This document shows positions 8,546-17,814 of a DNA stretch of 64,000 bases, piece after piece. The position numbers and the translations under genes are program-made. Source of the DNA: an uncultured Odoribacter sp. (GTDB lineage: Bacteria > Bacteroidota > Bacteroidia > Bacteroidales > Marinifilaceae); contig UQJP01000002.1 of the NCBI GenBank assembly GCA_900541415.1, positions 113,481 through 177,480 of the forward strand. Reading direction: 5' to 3'. How positions within the stretch are numbered: the stretch's first letter is position 1; the number at the start of each line of letters is the position of its first letter. Below the pieces are notes generated by a model. It was given only the letters and a program-made list of their open reading frames with translations, made no database searches and was not told the DNA's origin.

Positions 8546-10096
8546 TTATTTAGAGGATATAAGCGGCAGTAACTGTTCTGCTCCGCCGGTGATTACTTTT
8601 AAAGAGTTTTGTGTTTTATCGGTCAGGAAGAAGTTCCAGATCGCTTTTGTTTCGCTGGGAGAAAAAGCTTCCATATAATCTGCGGCACTCAAAGCATTTT
8701 TCAGTATCGTGGCTTGTGGGCCTGCTTTTGAAATCAGCATCTGTACGATTGGAATTTGATTGATCGCGTTGAAATTGACGAAAGCGCAGGAATACGAATT
8801 TTTCATATCTCCTCCCTGTGGTGTGTTTCCTAACGGATTATCGGCAGTTTTGTCGATCCGGGAATAAAGCTCCGTATCGTTGGTGAAATAGAATTGCCCT
8901 TTCTGAATCCCCATATATATGGTCATATTGAGCATGGGAATTACGCCTTTCACGGCATTTTCTCCGTCCGGGATGAAATTCACCTGACTTTTCAATTGTT
9001 CCTGAATGTAAGTCATGGGATAGTTGTCTTTCACTTCCACATAGAACAGGACGGAAGGAATATTCATCATGCCTAATTTGGTCAGACCGAAAGAGAAATC
9101 CCCGTCGATCGAAGTAATCAGTTGTTTCAGTTTATCCCGATCGATGGTTTCCGGCAGCGTTTCCAATTGCGGGGCGATCAGGTTATACAGTTTTTCCCCG
9201 TTCAGGCTTGAGCCCACATAATAGAGGGTGGATGCCGGGAAACGGTTCAGGAAAGTATTGCTCTGTTTCTGTCCCATGAAAGAAAGTTGTTTGAGTTTTT
9301 CAAGGGCAGCCTTGTCATTGGATTCATAAGCCATTTCCGAATGAATGTTACCTTTCTCAAAATTCAGTTCTCCCTGCATATACATATTTTCCCAAATCGT
9401 GCTGTCCTGTATGAAATTGAAGTTAGGCAGGCTTTTCATATAGGTGGTGGAACGGAGCAGTTCCTGATAGCTCGACATAGATACACATGCGCTTATGTCA
9501 GAGCTTTTTTCGATCGCTTTTTTGTAGAATCCGTTCGAAAGGGCGCTCTGGCTTTCGGTTTGTGCCATGTAGGCGGCTGTCTGTTCCTGAACCAAGCCTC
9601 GGTTGCCGGAGTCGAACAGCATCAGCAGGGATTCGCTGTTGTAGGCACACACCAGATTTTCAATAACCACTTCCGTGTAACCGTCCTTCGGGGTGGAGAT
9701 TACGTTTGCCCCTTCGTTTTTCAGGGTGGTGAAAAGATCGTCGAGTTTCGATGTGCTCAGGGTTTTTGCAACGAGCCCCTGATTTTTAGAGATTCCGAAA
9801 AAAGCGATAATGGGAGCTTCCAAAGAAATTCCCGATTCTTCCGGATTTTTGAATATTTTCTCCAGCTTTTCCGTGTTTTGCGACTTCATGCCGTCTTTCA
9901 GGATTTGCAACACCTGTGCTTTGGTCGATTCATTCAGTTCCGCTTTGTTCGCCATTTGTTGAAGGCGGATGGCCACGACTCCTGAAATTTCTGCCGGGAT
10001 AACTTTCTGATAGTTATTCGTCGGTTGGGGTTGGCAGGACACCATTGCCAGTGCCAATAAGGCTGCGGCAATGAATGAGAGTAATGTTCTTTTCAT
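8546..10096 (-). CDS. DUF4836 family lipoprotein
   Basis: The 516-residue protein begins MKRTLLSFIAAALLALAMVSC, a lipoprotein signal with the lipobox Cys at about 21. It then has PAEISGVVAIRLQQMANKAEL and the long alpha/beta repeats of DUF4836, a family of Bacteroidota envelope proteins of unknown function. It lies between the DUF5106/thioredoxin-like gene (21 bp upstream) and the ABC ATPase (8 bp downstream), so it could be a surface or periplasmic partner of that transporter. No catalytic motif is evident. Confidence 0.75.
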   Translation of the reverse strand: MKRTLLSFIAAALLALAMVSCQPQPTNNYQKVIPAEISGVVAIRLQQMANKAELNESTKAQVLQILKDGMKSQNTEKLEKIFKNPEESGISLEAPIIAFFGISKNQGLVAKTLSTSKLDDLFTTLKNEGANVISTPKDGYTEVVIENLVCAYNSESLLMLFDSGNRGLVQEQTAAYMAQTESQSALSNGFYKKAIEKSSDISACVSMSSYQELLRSTTYMKSLPNFNFIQDSTIWENMYMQGELNFEKGNIHSEMAYESNDKAALEKLKQLSFMGQKQSNTFLNRFPASTLYYVGSSLNGEKLYNLIAPQLETLPETIDRDKLKQLITSIDGDFSFGLTKLGMMNIPSVLFYVEVKDNYPMTYIQEQLKSQVNFIPDGENAVKGVIPMLNMTIYMGIQKGQFYFTNDTELYSRIDKTADNPLGNTPQGGDMKNSYSCAFVNFNAINQIPIVQMLISKAGPQATILKNALSAADYMEAFSPSETKAIWNFFLTDKTQNSLKVITGGAEQLLPLISSK

Positions 10097-10117
10097 GATT
10101 TGTTCTTATAGAGTTAA

Positions 10118-11506
10118 TTATAATTCGGATATGTTTTTCTTTAATTCCCCGATCGTGGTCGGTTTGGCGATGATTGTGTTGTTGGCATCAATCAGGAACA
10201 TCGAAGGGGTTGCAAAGAGGTTGTAGTCGGCTGAAATGGGATTGTCGAAGCCACCGTCGATATGGGTGTTGATCCATTCTAACGGATGGTCAGCCGAAAA
10301 TTTCTCCCAGGCTTCCCGGCTTTCGTCGATAGAAACTCCGATGATCTCCACTTGGTGCTTTTTGAAATAATCCTGCTTTGCCAGTTCGGGAAGCTCGTCC
10401 ATCAACACCTGGCAATGGCTGCAATCCGTGTGCCAGAAAACAATCAGGCGATAGGGCGAAAGCAGGTTATAGAGATTTACCGGATTGTTCCTGATGTCCA
10501 TCACCGTAAAGTCCGGAACGGTTTTGCCGACCGCCATTTTCTGATAGCCTGCCAGACGGCGTTCGATGACCGCTTTCGAGCCTCCGCATTGTTGCAGGTA
10601 GTTCGAGGAAATATGGGCCAGCACGTTTTCAAGCTTGCTGACCTCGAAGCCCGTAATCAGGAATTGCAGCAGGTGTTGCTGAATATCGGGGTTTACATCC
10701 AGATGCGGCACTATCATGTCGATAGCCTTGATGATGTTGTCCTCGTTCTCACGGGGCGAAGCTTTCCGGTTGACGAACATTTCGATGAATTGCACCACTT
10801 TGTCTGTGTATACGTCCGTGTATAAAAGCGTGGTGTCGTTGAATTCAATCCTGCTTAAAAATTCAGACCTGAAGATCGAATCGCGGGTGGCCGGAGCCAT
10901 ATTCCCTTCGGTGAAAGGCAGTTTTTTAGTGGCAATGATTTTTCCCGCCAGCAGTTTTTTGTTCTGGTTGTATGTTTTATCGATGAATTTTTCCCGTTGT
11001 ATCTGGTATTTTTTGTAGTAATCCAAAGCCATTTTATAGAAATCGTCTTTATCCGGGTAGTTCAGGATCACTTGTTCCAGCATCCCTAATTTGCGGAGGA
11101 AGGCAAAATCCGACCGGAGGAAATCGAAATAAATCCGGTTTTCTTTCGATTGGATCACCTGTACCGTTTGGTCGGGCTTTTCGAAATCCACCGCCAGTTC
11201 GATGTCTTCGCCGTTGAACAGGAAATTGAACATCGTGGGTTGTCCGTTGGAATACCGGGCATAGGTGGACAGGCCGAGAACGGCCCGCAACATTCCTGTG
11301 GGAGTGTTTTCCGGTATGCGGTAGATGATCGTGCTGTCTTTCACCTGCGGCAGGCTGTCGATGAGATAGGTATCCCCGTTATAGATGCTCAACAGGGCTG
11401 GTTTACTGTTTGCCGGAAGGCCTGTGACATGTATTTTCACCTGGTATTCTTTTCCATAGGCCAGGCAAGGAAGCAAAAGAAGGAATAGTAGGGATAATTT
11501 ATTCAT
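10118..11506 (-). CDS. DUF5106 / thioredoxin-like (TlpA-type) exported protein
   Basis: 462 residues. A signal peptide (MNKLSLLFLLLLPCLAYG) is followed by an N-terminal beta-rich DUF5106-like region (about 20-320) and a C-terminal thioredoxin fold. The active site reads HTDCSHCQ (CxxC), and the cis-proline region reads ATPSMFLIDANN. It likely acts as a periplasmic thiol-disulfide oxidoreductase. In Bacteroidota such hybrids are common and mostly unstudied. It sits 30 bp after the 2-hydroxyacid dehydrogenase and 21 bp before the DUF4836 lipoprotein. Confidence 0.82.
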   Translation of the reverse strand: MNKLSLLFLLLLPCLAYGKEYQVKIHVTGLPANSKPALLSIYNGDTYLIDSLPQVKDSTIIYRIPENTPTGMLRAVLGLSTYARYSNGQPTMFNFLFNGEDIELAVDFEKPDQTVQVIQSKENRIYFDFLRSDFAFLRKLGMLEQVILNYPDKDDFYKMALDYYKKYQIQREKFIDKTYNQNKKLLAGKIIATKKLPFTEGNMAPATRDSIFRSEFLSRIEFNDTTLLYTDVYTDKVVQFIEMFVNRKASPRENEDNIIKAIDMIVPHLDVNPDIQQHLLQFLITGFEVSKLENVLAHISSNYLQQCGGSKAVIERRLAGYQKMAVGKTVPDFTVMDIRNNPVNLYNLLSPYRLIVFWHTDCSHCQVLMDELPELAKQDYFKKHQVEIIGVSIDESREAWEKFSADHPLEWINTHIDGGFDNPISADYNLFATPSMFLIDANNTIIAKPTTIGELKKNISEL

Positions 11507-11536
11507 CGTATATAAAATTATTCAAGTTAAAGGCAG

Positions 11537-12484
11537 TTAAAGCCGGATCAGGTTTTGAGGTGTTCCGGCAAGCCACATTTCTACATTTTTCACCACCACG
11601 CCCAGCCGGATGCCGAAGGCTTCTTTGGTTGCATATCCCATGTGGGGCAACATAAGCAGGTTAGGAGCGTTGAACAATTCCAGATTCGTGGGAAGAGGCG
11701 GTTCCTGATCGTAGACATCTAAGGCTGCGCCTGCGATTTTGCCTTTTTTCAGGGCCTTATAAAGGGCATCCTGGCTTACGATAGGTCCGCGCGCTGTGTT
11801 GACCAGCACGGCATGGGGCTGCATCAGCCCGAATTCCTCGTCCTGAATGAAGTTCCTCGTATCTGCCGTCAGCGGGATATGGAGGGAAATAATGTCTGCG
11901 CTTTTCAGTAACGTTTCTTTATCGGTGAGTTCCACATATTCGGCGGGTTTTCCGCTCCGGTTATAGCCGATCACCTGGCAGCCGAATGCGTGTGCCAGCA
12001 AGGCCACCCTCTGTCCGATGGCGCCTGTGCCGACAATCCCGACGGTTTTACCGTGCAGTTCCGAGCCCAGAAAATTCTGCCTGTCGCCACCGATCCGCGT
12101 GATCGTATCTCCTCCGGCGATCTTCCGGTAAACGGCGATCATCATACCGATGGCCAGTTCCGCCACTGCCTGTGTGGAATATCCGGCTGCGTTGCAGACG
12201 GTGATTCTCCTTTCCTTGCAGGCTGCCAGGTCGATATGGTCCACTCCGGTGAAAGCCACCGAAACCATACGGAGGTTGGGGCAATGTTCGAAGAAATTTT
12301 TATGGAGGGGAATGTTGCTGATAACGATAATTTCCGCATCTTTCGCCCTTTCTATCAGTGTTTGTTCGTCTTCGTTGCGGTTGTCGTGGAACACGATCTG
12401 ATGGCCTGCGTTTTTCAGGGACTGGCATTGTTGCATGACCTGATTTTCGCTCATGCCCAGCGGCTCGATAAATACAATCTTCAT
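11537..12484 (-). CDS. D-2-hydroxyacid dehydrogenase (NAD-dependent)
   Basis: The 315-residue protein has the family length. The NAD-binding GTGAIGQRVALLAHAFG is followed by the catalytic set: Arg in NTARGPIVS, Glu in ALDVYDQEPP and His in MLPHMGYAT. Such enzymes reduce 2-keto acids to D-2-hydroxyacids; D-lactate, glycerate, phosphoglycerate and hydroxyisocaproate dehydrogenases all share this layout, so the substrate is open. It lacks the ACT domain of long-form SerA. It is the promoter-proximal gene of the minus-strand run down to 6681. Confidence 0.88.
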   Translation of the reverse strand: MKIVFIEPLGMSENQVMQQCQSLKNAGHQIVFHDNRNEDEQTLIERAKDAEIIVISNIPLHKNFFEHCPNLRMVSVAFTGVDHIDLAACKERRITVCNAAGYSTQAVAELAIGMMIAVYRKIAGGDTITRIGGDRQNFLGSELHGKTVGIVGTGAIGQRVALLAHAFGCQVIGYNRSGKPAEYVELTDKETLLKSADIISLHIPLTADTRNFIQDEEFGLMQPHAVLVNTARGPIVSQDALYKALKKGKIAGAALDVYDQEPPLPTNLELFNAPNLLMLPHMGYATKEAFGIRLGVVVKNVEMWLAGTPQNLIRL

Positions 12485-12525
12485 ACCTCTTTTTATAGGG
12501 TCGTTGTGTATCAGTTACATTTCTA

Positions 12526-12533
12526 CAAAGGTA
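12526..12533 (-). promoter_or_regulatory. -7 box for the 2-hydroxyacid dehydrogenase run
   Basis: On the minus strand TACCTTTG matches TAnnTTTG and lies 41 bp before the ATG at 12484. A TTG in the GTTGC at about 12554-12558 is about 20-21 nt upstream and could serve as a weak -33 box. It would drive a transcript of about 5.8 kb. Confidence 0.5.
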
Positions 12534-12636
12534 GTAAAATAAAACAAAAAGTTGCAACTTGTTTCGGGCTGTTTCGTTTTATTAAAAAAATGTCTTCGAA
12601 AGATAAAAAAGTCAACTAAATATATTCAGAAAAGAT

Positions 12637-14199
12637 ATGAATCGTCAAGAATTTATTAAGGGGATTGCAGATGAGTCTAAAATTTGGGATTATGCTGTGA
12701 TCGGCGGTGGAGCGACCGGGTTGGGAGTTGCTCTGGATGCCTTGTTACGCGGCTTTAGTGTGGTGTTGTTCGAGCAGGAGGATTTTACCAAAGGAACTTC
12801 CAGCCGGAGTACGAAACTGGTGCACGGCGGGGTGAGATATTTGGCTCAGGGCGATGTGGGGTTGGTGCTGGAGGCCTTGCATGAACGGGGATTGCTTCGC
12901 AAGAATGCCCCCCATCTGGTGAAAAACCAGTCGTTCGTTATTCCGAACTATACCTGGTGGGATATGATTTTATATACCGTGGGGCTGACCGTATATGATA
13001 TTTTGGCAGGTCGTTTGGGACTGGGGCGTTCCCTGTGTATCGGAAAGGAGAAGACTTCCGCCCATTTACCTACCGTAAAAACAACGAAGCTGAAAGGCGG
13101 CGTGGTTTATCATGACGGGCAGTTCGACGATTCGCGTCTGGCGGTGAATCTGGCACAATCGTGTGCCGATAACGGCGGTTATGTCATTAACTATTGCCGG
13201 GTGACCGGATTGCAGAAAGAGAATAACCGGGTTTCCGGGGTGACGGTGCAGGATTTGGAATCAGGGAAAAATTATCCGGTGAAAGCGAAGGTTGTGATTA
13301 ACGCTACCGGGGTTTTTGTGGATCACATTATGCAAATGGACGTTCCGACCGGGGAACATCTGGTGCGTCCCAGCCAGGGGGTGCATCTGGTGCTGGACCG
13401 TTCGTTTTTACAGAGTGATTATGCTATTATGATTCCCAAAACCGATGACGGGCGGGTGTTGTTTGCTGTGCCCTGGCATGATAAGGTGGTTGTCGGCACC
13501 ACGGATACGCTGATGGAGCATCCTGTGCTGGAGCCTGTGGCTTTGGAGAAAGAAATAGAATTTATTCTGCGGACAGCGGGACGCTATCTGAGCAAGCAGC
13601 CCGCCCGCGAGGACGTGATGTCGGTGTTTGCCGGGCTGCGTCCTTTGGCCGCTCCGAAAAAAGAGGGACAGAGCACGAAAGAAATATCCCGTAGCCACAA
13701 GATTATTGTTTCTCCGCATAAATTGATTACGATTACCGGGGGGAAATGGACGACTTACCGGAAAATGGCGGAAGATACCGTGGATAAGTCTATGGAATTA
13801 GGGCTTGTACCTCACCGGGAATGTGTGACGGAGAAATATAAAATTCACGGCTACCGCCCGAATCCCGACCTGACGAACCATTTATACGTGTATGGTTCCG
13901 ACCGGGAATCGATAGAGGATTTAATGAAGGAAAATCCGGAAATGGCACATAAGTTAAGTCCGAAATACGACTATACCGTGGCCGAGGTAGTTTGGGCTGT
14001 CCGTCAGGAAATGGCGCGGACGGTCGAGGATGTGTTGGCACGCCGGGTCAGGCTGTTGTTCCTCGATGCCCGGGTGGCGATAGAAGTGGCCCCTCAGGTT
14101 GCGGCAGTTATGGCAACGGAATTGGGAAAAGACCAAAAGTGGATTGACCGGCAAGTGAAGGAATTTACCGGGATTGCGGAAAATTTTGTATTGAAATAA
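12637..14199 (+). CDS. glpD: Aerobic-type glycerol-3-phosphate dehydrogenase
   Basis: 520 residues. An FAD-binding Rossmann motif lies near the N-terminus (VIGGGATGLGVALDALLRG), followed by FEQEDFTKGTSSRSTKLVHG, characteristic of GlpD/GlpA. Other typical stretches are VPWHDKVVVGTTDT and ITGGKWTTYRKMAED, with a C-terminal DAO_C domain. It oxidises glycerol-3-phosphate to dihydroxyacetone phosphate and passes electrons to the quinone pool or another acceptor at the membrane. No glpK or glpF is adjacent, so it stands alone here. A terminator follows. Confidence 0.94.
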   Translation: MNRQEFIKGIADESKIWDYAVIGGGATGLGVALDALLRGFSVVLFEQEDFTKGTSSRSTKLVHGGVRYLAQGDVGLVLEALHERGLLRKNAPHLVKNQSFVIPNYTWWDMILYTVGLTVYDILAGRLGLGRSLCIGKEKTSAHLPTVKTTKLKGGVVYHDGQFDDSRLAVNLAQSCADNGGYVINYCRVTGLQKENNRVSGVTVQDLESGKNYPVKAKVVINATGVFVDHIMQMDVPTGEHLVRPSQGVHLVLDRSFLQSDYAIMIPKTDDGRVLFAVPWHDKVVVGTTDTLMEHPVLEPVALEKEIEFILRTAGRYLSKQPAREDVMSVFAGLRPLAAPKKEGQSTKEISRSHKIIVSPHKLITITGGKWTTYRKMAEDTVDKSMELGLVPHRECVTEKYKIHGYRPNPDLTNHLYVYGSDRESIEDLMKENPEMAHKLSPKYDYTVAEVVWAVRQEMARTVEDVLARRVRLLFLDARVAIEVAPQVAAVMATELGKDQKWIDRQVKEFTGIAENFVLK

Positions 14200-14315
14200 T
14201 TTTAAACAGGGGAATCTGTTCCGATGGGCGGGGTTGGTTTTTGTCGGCGAATCCTTGTTGGGAACGGAATGTGGAGGAAGGATAATTTTTTTTATTTTCA
14301 GAGTGATATTAAGAG

Positions 14316-14343
14316 AACGCCGGATAAGCAATCCGGCGTTTTT
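14316..14343 (+). terminator. Terminator after glpD
   Basis: AACGCCGGAT (14316-14325) pairs perfectly with ATCCGGCGTT (14331-14340) around a five-base loop, and a short T-run follows. It lies in the gap of about 270 bp between glpD and mfd. Confidence 0.85.
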
Positions 14344-14425
14344 CGGGATAGGAGGGGGTGGCTGTGAAAGCTGTGGAGAACAATATGACGTGTGGGGAGC
14401 GGGTGTGTATCTTTTCATTTTTCGA

Positions 14426-14456
14426 CTTGTATTCTGAATCATTCTTTATAATTTTG
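14426..14456 (+). promoter_or_regulatory. Promoter of mfd
   Basis: CTTG (14426-14429), a 19-nt spacer and TAATTTTG (14449-14456) match the Bacteroidota -33/-7 layout closely. The expected transcription start is near 14462, about a dozen bases before the TTG start of mfd, which supports that unusual start. Confidence 0.65.
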
Positions 14457-14473
14457 TAGAAAATTAGAGCAAG

Positions 14474-17400
14474 TTGGATACAAAGGATTTATTACAGGAA
14501 TATCTTGGTTCTTCGGTGGTGGAGAAGCTGGCGGGGAGGTTGGAAAAGCCGGGGGAACGAAAATATAAGCTGGTGAACAATGCCGGCTCTGTGACAGCTT
14601 TCTTGATCGGGGCGATGCGGATCAAACGTCCGGGAATCCGGGTGGTTGTGCTGAGCGACCGGGAGGAGGCTGCTTATTTTTATAACGACCTGGTGACGAT
14701 TGCCGGGGAAAAAAGTGTCAGTTTTTTGCCTTCTTCCTATCGCCGGATGATTAAAGAGGAGGAAAAAGACAACGATTCCGTGTTGGTGAGGACGGAAGTG
14801 CTGAACAATATCAGCCAGGGGACGGTGGATACCGTTGTTACTTATCCGGAGGCCTTGGCGGAACGGGTGGTGGACCATCAGGTGCTGTCGCAAATGTCGA
14901 TGGTGGTGAACCGGGGGGATGTCCTTTCTATTTCGTTCATTGAAAATCTGTTGGCGGAATACGGTTTCGAGCGTAGCGATTTTGTGTATGAGCCGGGACA
15001 GTTTTCTATCCGAGGGAGTATTGTGGATGTGTATTCGTTTGCCGAGGAACAGCCCGTCCGGATCGACTTTTTCGGGGATGAGGTGGATTCGATCCGCTTT
15101 TTCGATGTGGAAACGCAGTTATCCGACCAATTGTTGGAAAAAGTGTCTATCGTGCCCGATTTGAGCCGTACAGGAAGCGGCTATGCCCATGCCGATTTGT
15201 TCAGTTATTTCGATAAAAAGCCGGTGTGGTGGATTCAGAACGGTATGTTCTTGAACGACAAGGTGAAGGCCCTCCGCAAAGAGGTGACAGGAGATGTGGT
15301 GACGGACGAGGCGGTTTTAATGACCTATATCGAAAACTGCCCGGTGGTGGAATGGGGGCTCGATTTGTTTTTCCGGGGAGAAACGGTGGATTTGAAGTGT
15401 GAGGCACAACCTGCCACGAATAAGCATTTCGATTTGCTGGGCGAAACGCTGCAATCGCGTCAGGCGAACGGCTATAAGCTGTATATCTGTTCCAATAATG
15501 AGATGCAGATACAGCGTATCCGGGATATTTTCAAGGATAAGGGGTATCCCATTGATTTCACGTATTTGCAGGGCACGATTCATGAAGGGTTTTCCGATGC
15601 TTTGCTGAAGCTATGTGTGTATACCGAGCATCAGATATTCGACCGTTACCACAAATACCGTTTGCAGACCACCCGCCTGCGGAAAGGCCGGGAGTCGATC
15701 ACGCTGAGTGAGCTGCAAAATCTGCATCCCGGAGATTATGTGGTGCATATCGACCACGGAATCGGGCGTTTCGGGGGATTGGTCAAGATCAACAACGACG
15801 GAAACGAGCAGGAAGCGATCCGGCTGGTGTATAAAAATAATTCGGAACTGTATGTGGGGTTACATTCCCTGCATAAGATTTCAAAATATAAGGGCAAAGA
15901 CGGTGTGCCGCCTGTGGTGAATAAGCTGGGGGGGGATGCCTGGAATAAACTGAAGCAAAAGACCAAATCGAGGGTAAAGGATATTGCGAGGGAATTGATC
16001 GCCCTGTATGCCCGCCGGAAGAAGGAATCGGCCTTTGCTTTTTCGAAAGACAGCTATTTGCAGGAGGAGATGGAGGCTTCATTTATGTATGAGGAAACGC
16101 CCGACCAGATGAAAGCGATCGAAGCCGTGAAACAGGATATGGAGCATCCGCAGGTGATGGACAGGCTGGTGTGTGGCGACGTGGGATTCGGCAAGACCGA
16201 AGTGGCTATCCGGGCTGCGTTCAAGGCGGTGACGGATAGCAAGCAGGTGGCTGTGCTTGTGCCGACGACCGTGCTTGCCTATCAGCATTATAACACGTTT
16301 ATGAAGCGGCTGGAGGGGATGCCCTGCCGGATCGAGTATATCAGCCGGATGAAGCGTCCCGGCGAGGTGAAAAAGATTTTGAAAGACCTGAAAGAGGGGA
16401 AAGTGGATATTGTTATCGGTACGCATCGGCTCACCAGTAAGGATGTGGAGTTTAAAGATTTGGGGTTGCTGGTGATCGACGAGGAACAGAAGTTCGGAGT
16501 GGGGGTGAAAGAAAAGCTGAAACGCCTGAAATTGAATGTAGATACGATTACGATGACGGCCACCCCGATTCCCCGTACCTTGCAATTTTCTTTGATGGGG
16601 GCGAGGGATATGTCGATTATCCGCACTCCGCCGCCTAACCGTTATCCGATTGTGACGGAGTTGCACCGTTTCGACGAGCAGCTGATCAAAGAGGTGATCT
16701 TATATGAAATGGCGCGTAACGGGCAAGTGTTCTTCATTCATAACCGGGTGGAAACGATCCGGGACATAGAAGGCATGCTGCACCGGATTATTCCCCAGGT
16801 GAAGACATGTGTCGCACACGGGCAGATGGGCGGAGAGGAGCTTGAAAAGGTGATGCACGATTTTATCCGGGGCGATTACGATGTGCTGCTGGCAACAACG
16901 ATTATCGAATCGGGGCTGGATATTCCGAACGCGAATACCATGATTATCAATCAGGCGCAGAATTACGGTTTGAGCGATTTGCACCAGTTGAGGGGACGGG
17001 TGGGGCGTTCCAATAAAAAAGCGTTCTGTTATCTGCTGACTCCGCCGCTGGATATGGTGAACCCGGAAGCCCGCCGCCGCCTGAAAGCGATAGAGGATTT
17101 CAGCGGATTGGGAAGCGGGTTCAATATTGCCATGCAGGACTTGGATATTCGGGGTGCCGGAAATATTCTGGGGGCGGAGCAATCGGGATTTATTGCCGAG
17201 ATCGGTTATGAAACGTATCAGAGAATATTGAACGAGGCTTTGCTGGAATTGCGGGATGAAGAGTTTCCGCAAATGGAAGCCGATGATATGCCGGATAAGT
17301 GCCAGGGATTTGTGGCGGACTGTGTGATAGAATCCGATTTCGAGGCTTTGATTCCGGATACTTATGTGGAAAATATCAGTGAAAGGATCCGTTTATACCG

Positions 17401-17776
17401 CGAGTTGGATAATATCAGCGGGGAAGCGGACCTGGAGAAATTCGCGAAGGAGCTGAAAGACCGTTTCGGAGAGATTCCGCAACCGGTGGCCGGGTTGATG
17501 GAAATTGTGCGGGTACGGCGGTGCTGTATGGACATGGGAGTGGAGCGTTTGCTGGTGAGGAACGGGAAAATGATTATGTATTTTATCAGTGAGCAGGCCT
17601 CACCGTTCTATCAGTCGGCTGTTTTTACAAACCTGTTGCATTTCGTGCAAAAGCAGGTGTTGCCCTGCCGGATGAGCGAGAAGAACGACAAGCTGACTTT
17701 GGTGTTTACGGATATAACGAACATTATGAAAATGTCGAGGTTTGTGAAAAAGATTCACGAAAGTATCGCAGTTTAA
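14474..17776 (+). CDS. mfd: Transcription-repair coupling factor Mfd
   Basis: The 1100-residue ATPase removes RNA polymerase stalled at DNA lesions and recruits UvrA. In order: UvrB-like N-terminal module; RNA-polymerase-interacting CarD-like domain (from about 415, LHPGDYVVHIDHGIGRFGG); helicase domain with Walker A CGDVGFGKTEVAIRAAF (about 566) and VIDEEQKFGV (about 667); second RecA lobe with GRVGRSNKKAFCYL; C-terminal UvrA-masking domain. The start is TTG at 14474: an in-frame TAG at 14465-14467 blocks anything earlier, and the first ATG is about 47 codons in, inside the conserved domain. Confidence 0.96.
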   Translation: MDTKDLLQEYLGSSVVEKLAGRLEKPGERKYKLVNNAGSVTAFLIGAMRIKRPGIRVVVLSDREEAAYFYNDLVTIAGEKSVSFLPSSYRRMIKEEEKDNDSVLVRTEVLNNISQGTVDTVVTYPEALAERVVDHQVLSQMSMVVNRGDVLSISFIENLLAEYGFERSDFVYEPGQFSIRGSIVDVYSFAEEQPVRIDFFGDEVDSIRFFDVETQLSDQLLEKVSIVPDLSRTGSGYAHADLFSYFDKKPVWWIQNGMFLNDKVKALRKEVTGDVVTDEAVLMTYIENCPVVEWGLDLFFRGETVDLKCEAQPATNKHFDLLGETLQSRQANGYKLYICSNNEMQIQRIRDIFKDKGYPIDFTYLQGTIHEGFSDALLKLCVYTEHQIFDRYHKYRLQTTRLRKGRESITLSELQNLHPGDYVVHIDHGIGRFGGLVKINNDGNEQEAIRLVYKNNSELYVGLHSLHKISKYKGKDGVPPVVNKLGGDAWNKLKQKTKSRVKDIARELIALYARRKKESAFAFSKDSYLQEEMEASFMYEETPDQMKAIEAVKQDMEHPQVMDRLVCGDVGFGKTEVAIRAAFKAVTDSKQVAVLVPTTVLAYQHYNTFMKRLEGMPCRIEYISRMKRPGEVKKILKDLKEGKVDIVIGTHRLTSKDVEFKDLGLLVIDEEQKFGVGVKEKLKRLKLNVDTITMTATPIPRTLQFSLMGARDMSIIRTPPPNRYPIVTELHRFDEQLIKEVILYEMARNGQVFFIHNRVETIRDIEGMLHRIIPQVKTCVAHGQMGGEELEKVMHDFIRGDYDVLLATTIIESGLDIPNANTMIINQAQNYGLSDLHQLRGRVGRSNKKAFCYLLTPPLDMVNPEARRRLKAIEDFSGLGSGFNIAMQDLDIRGAGNILGAEQSGFIAEIGYETYQRILNEALLELRDEEFPQMEADDMPDKCQGFVADCVIESDFEALIPDTYVENISERIRLYRELDNISGEADLEKFAKELKDRFGEIPQPVAGLMEIVRVRRCCMDMGVERLLVRNGKMIMYFISEQASPFYQSAVFTNLLHFVQKQVLPCRMSEKNDKLTLVFTDITNIMKMSRFVKKIHESIAV

Positions 17777-17789
17777 TGGGGGGATTCCG

Positions 17790-17797
17790 TAACTTTG
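17790..17797 (+). promoter_or_regulatory. -7 box for coaX
   Basis: TAACTTTG followed by C matches TAnnTTTG and lies 17 bp upstream of the coaX ATG. No clear -33 box is seen. Confidence 0.45.
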
Positions 17798-17814
17798 CCG
17801 CTCATTATTGAAAA

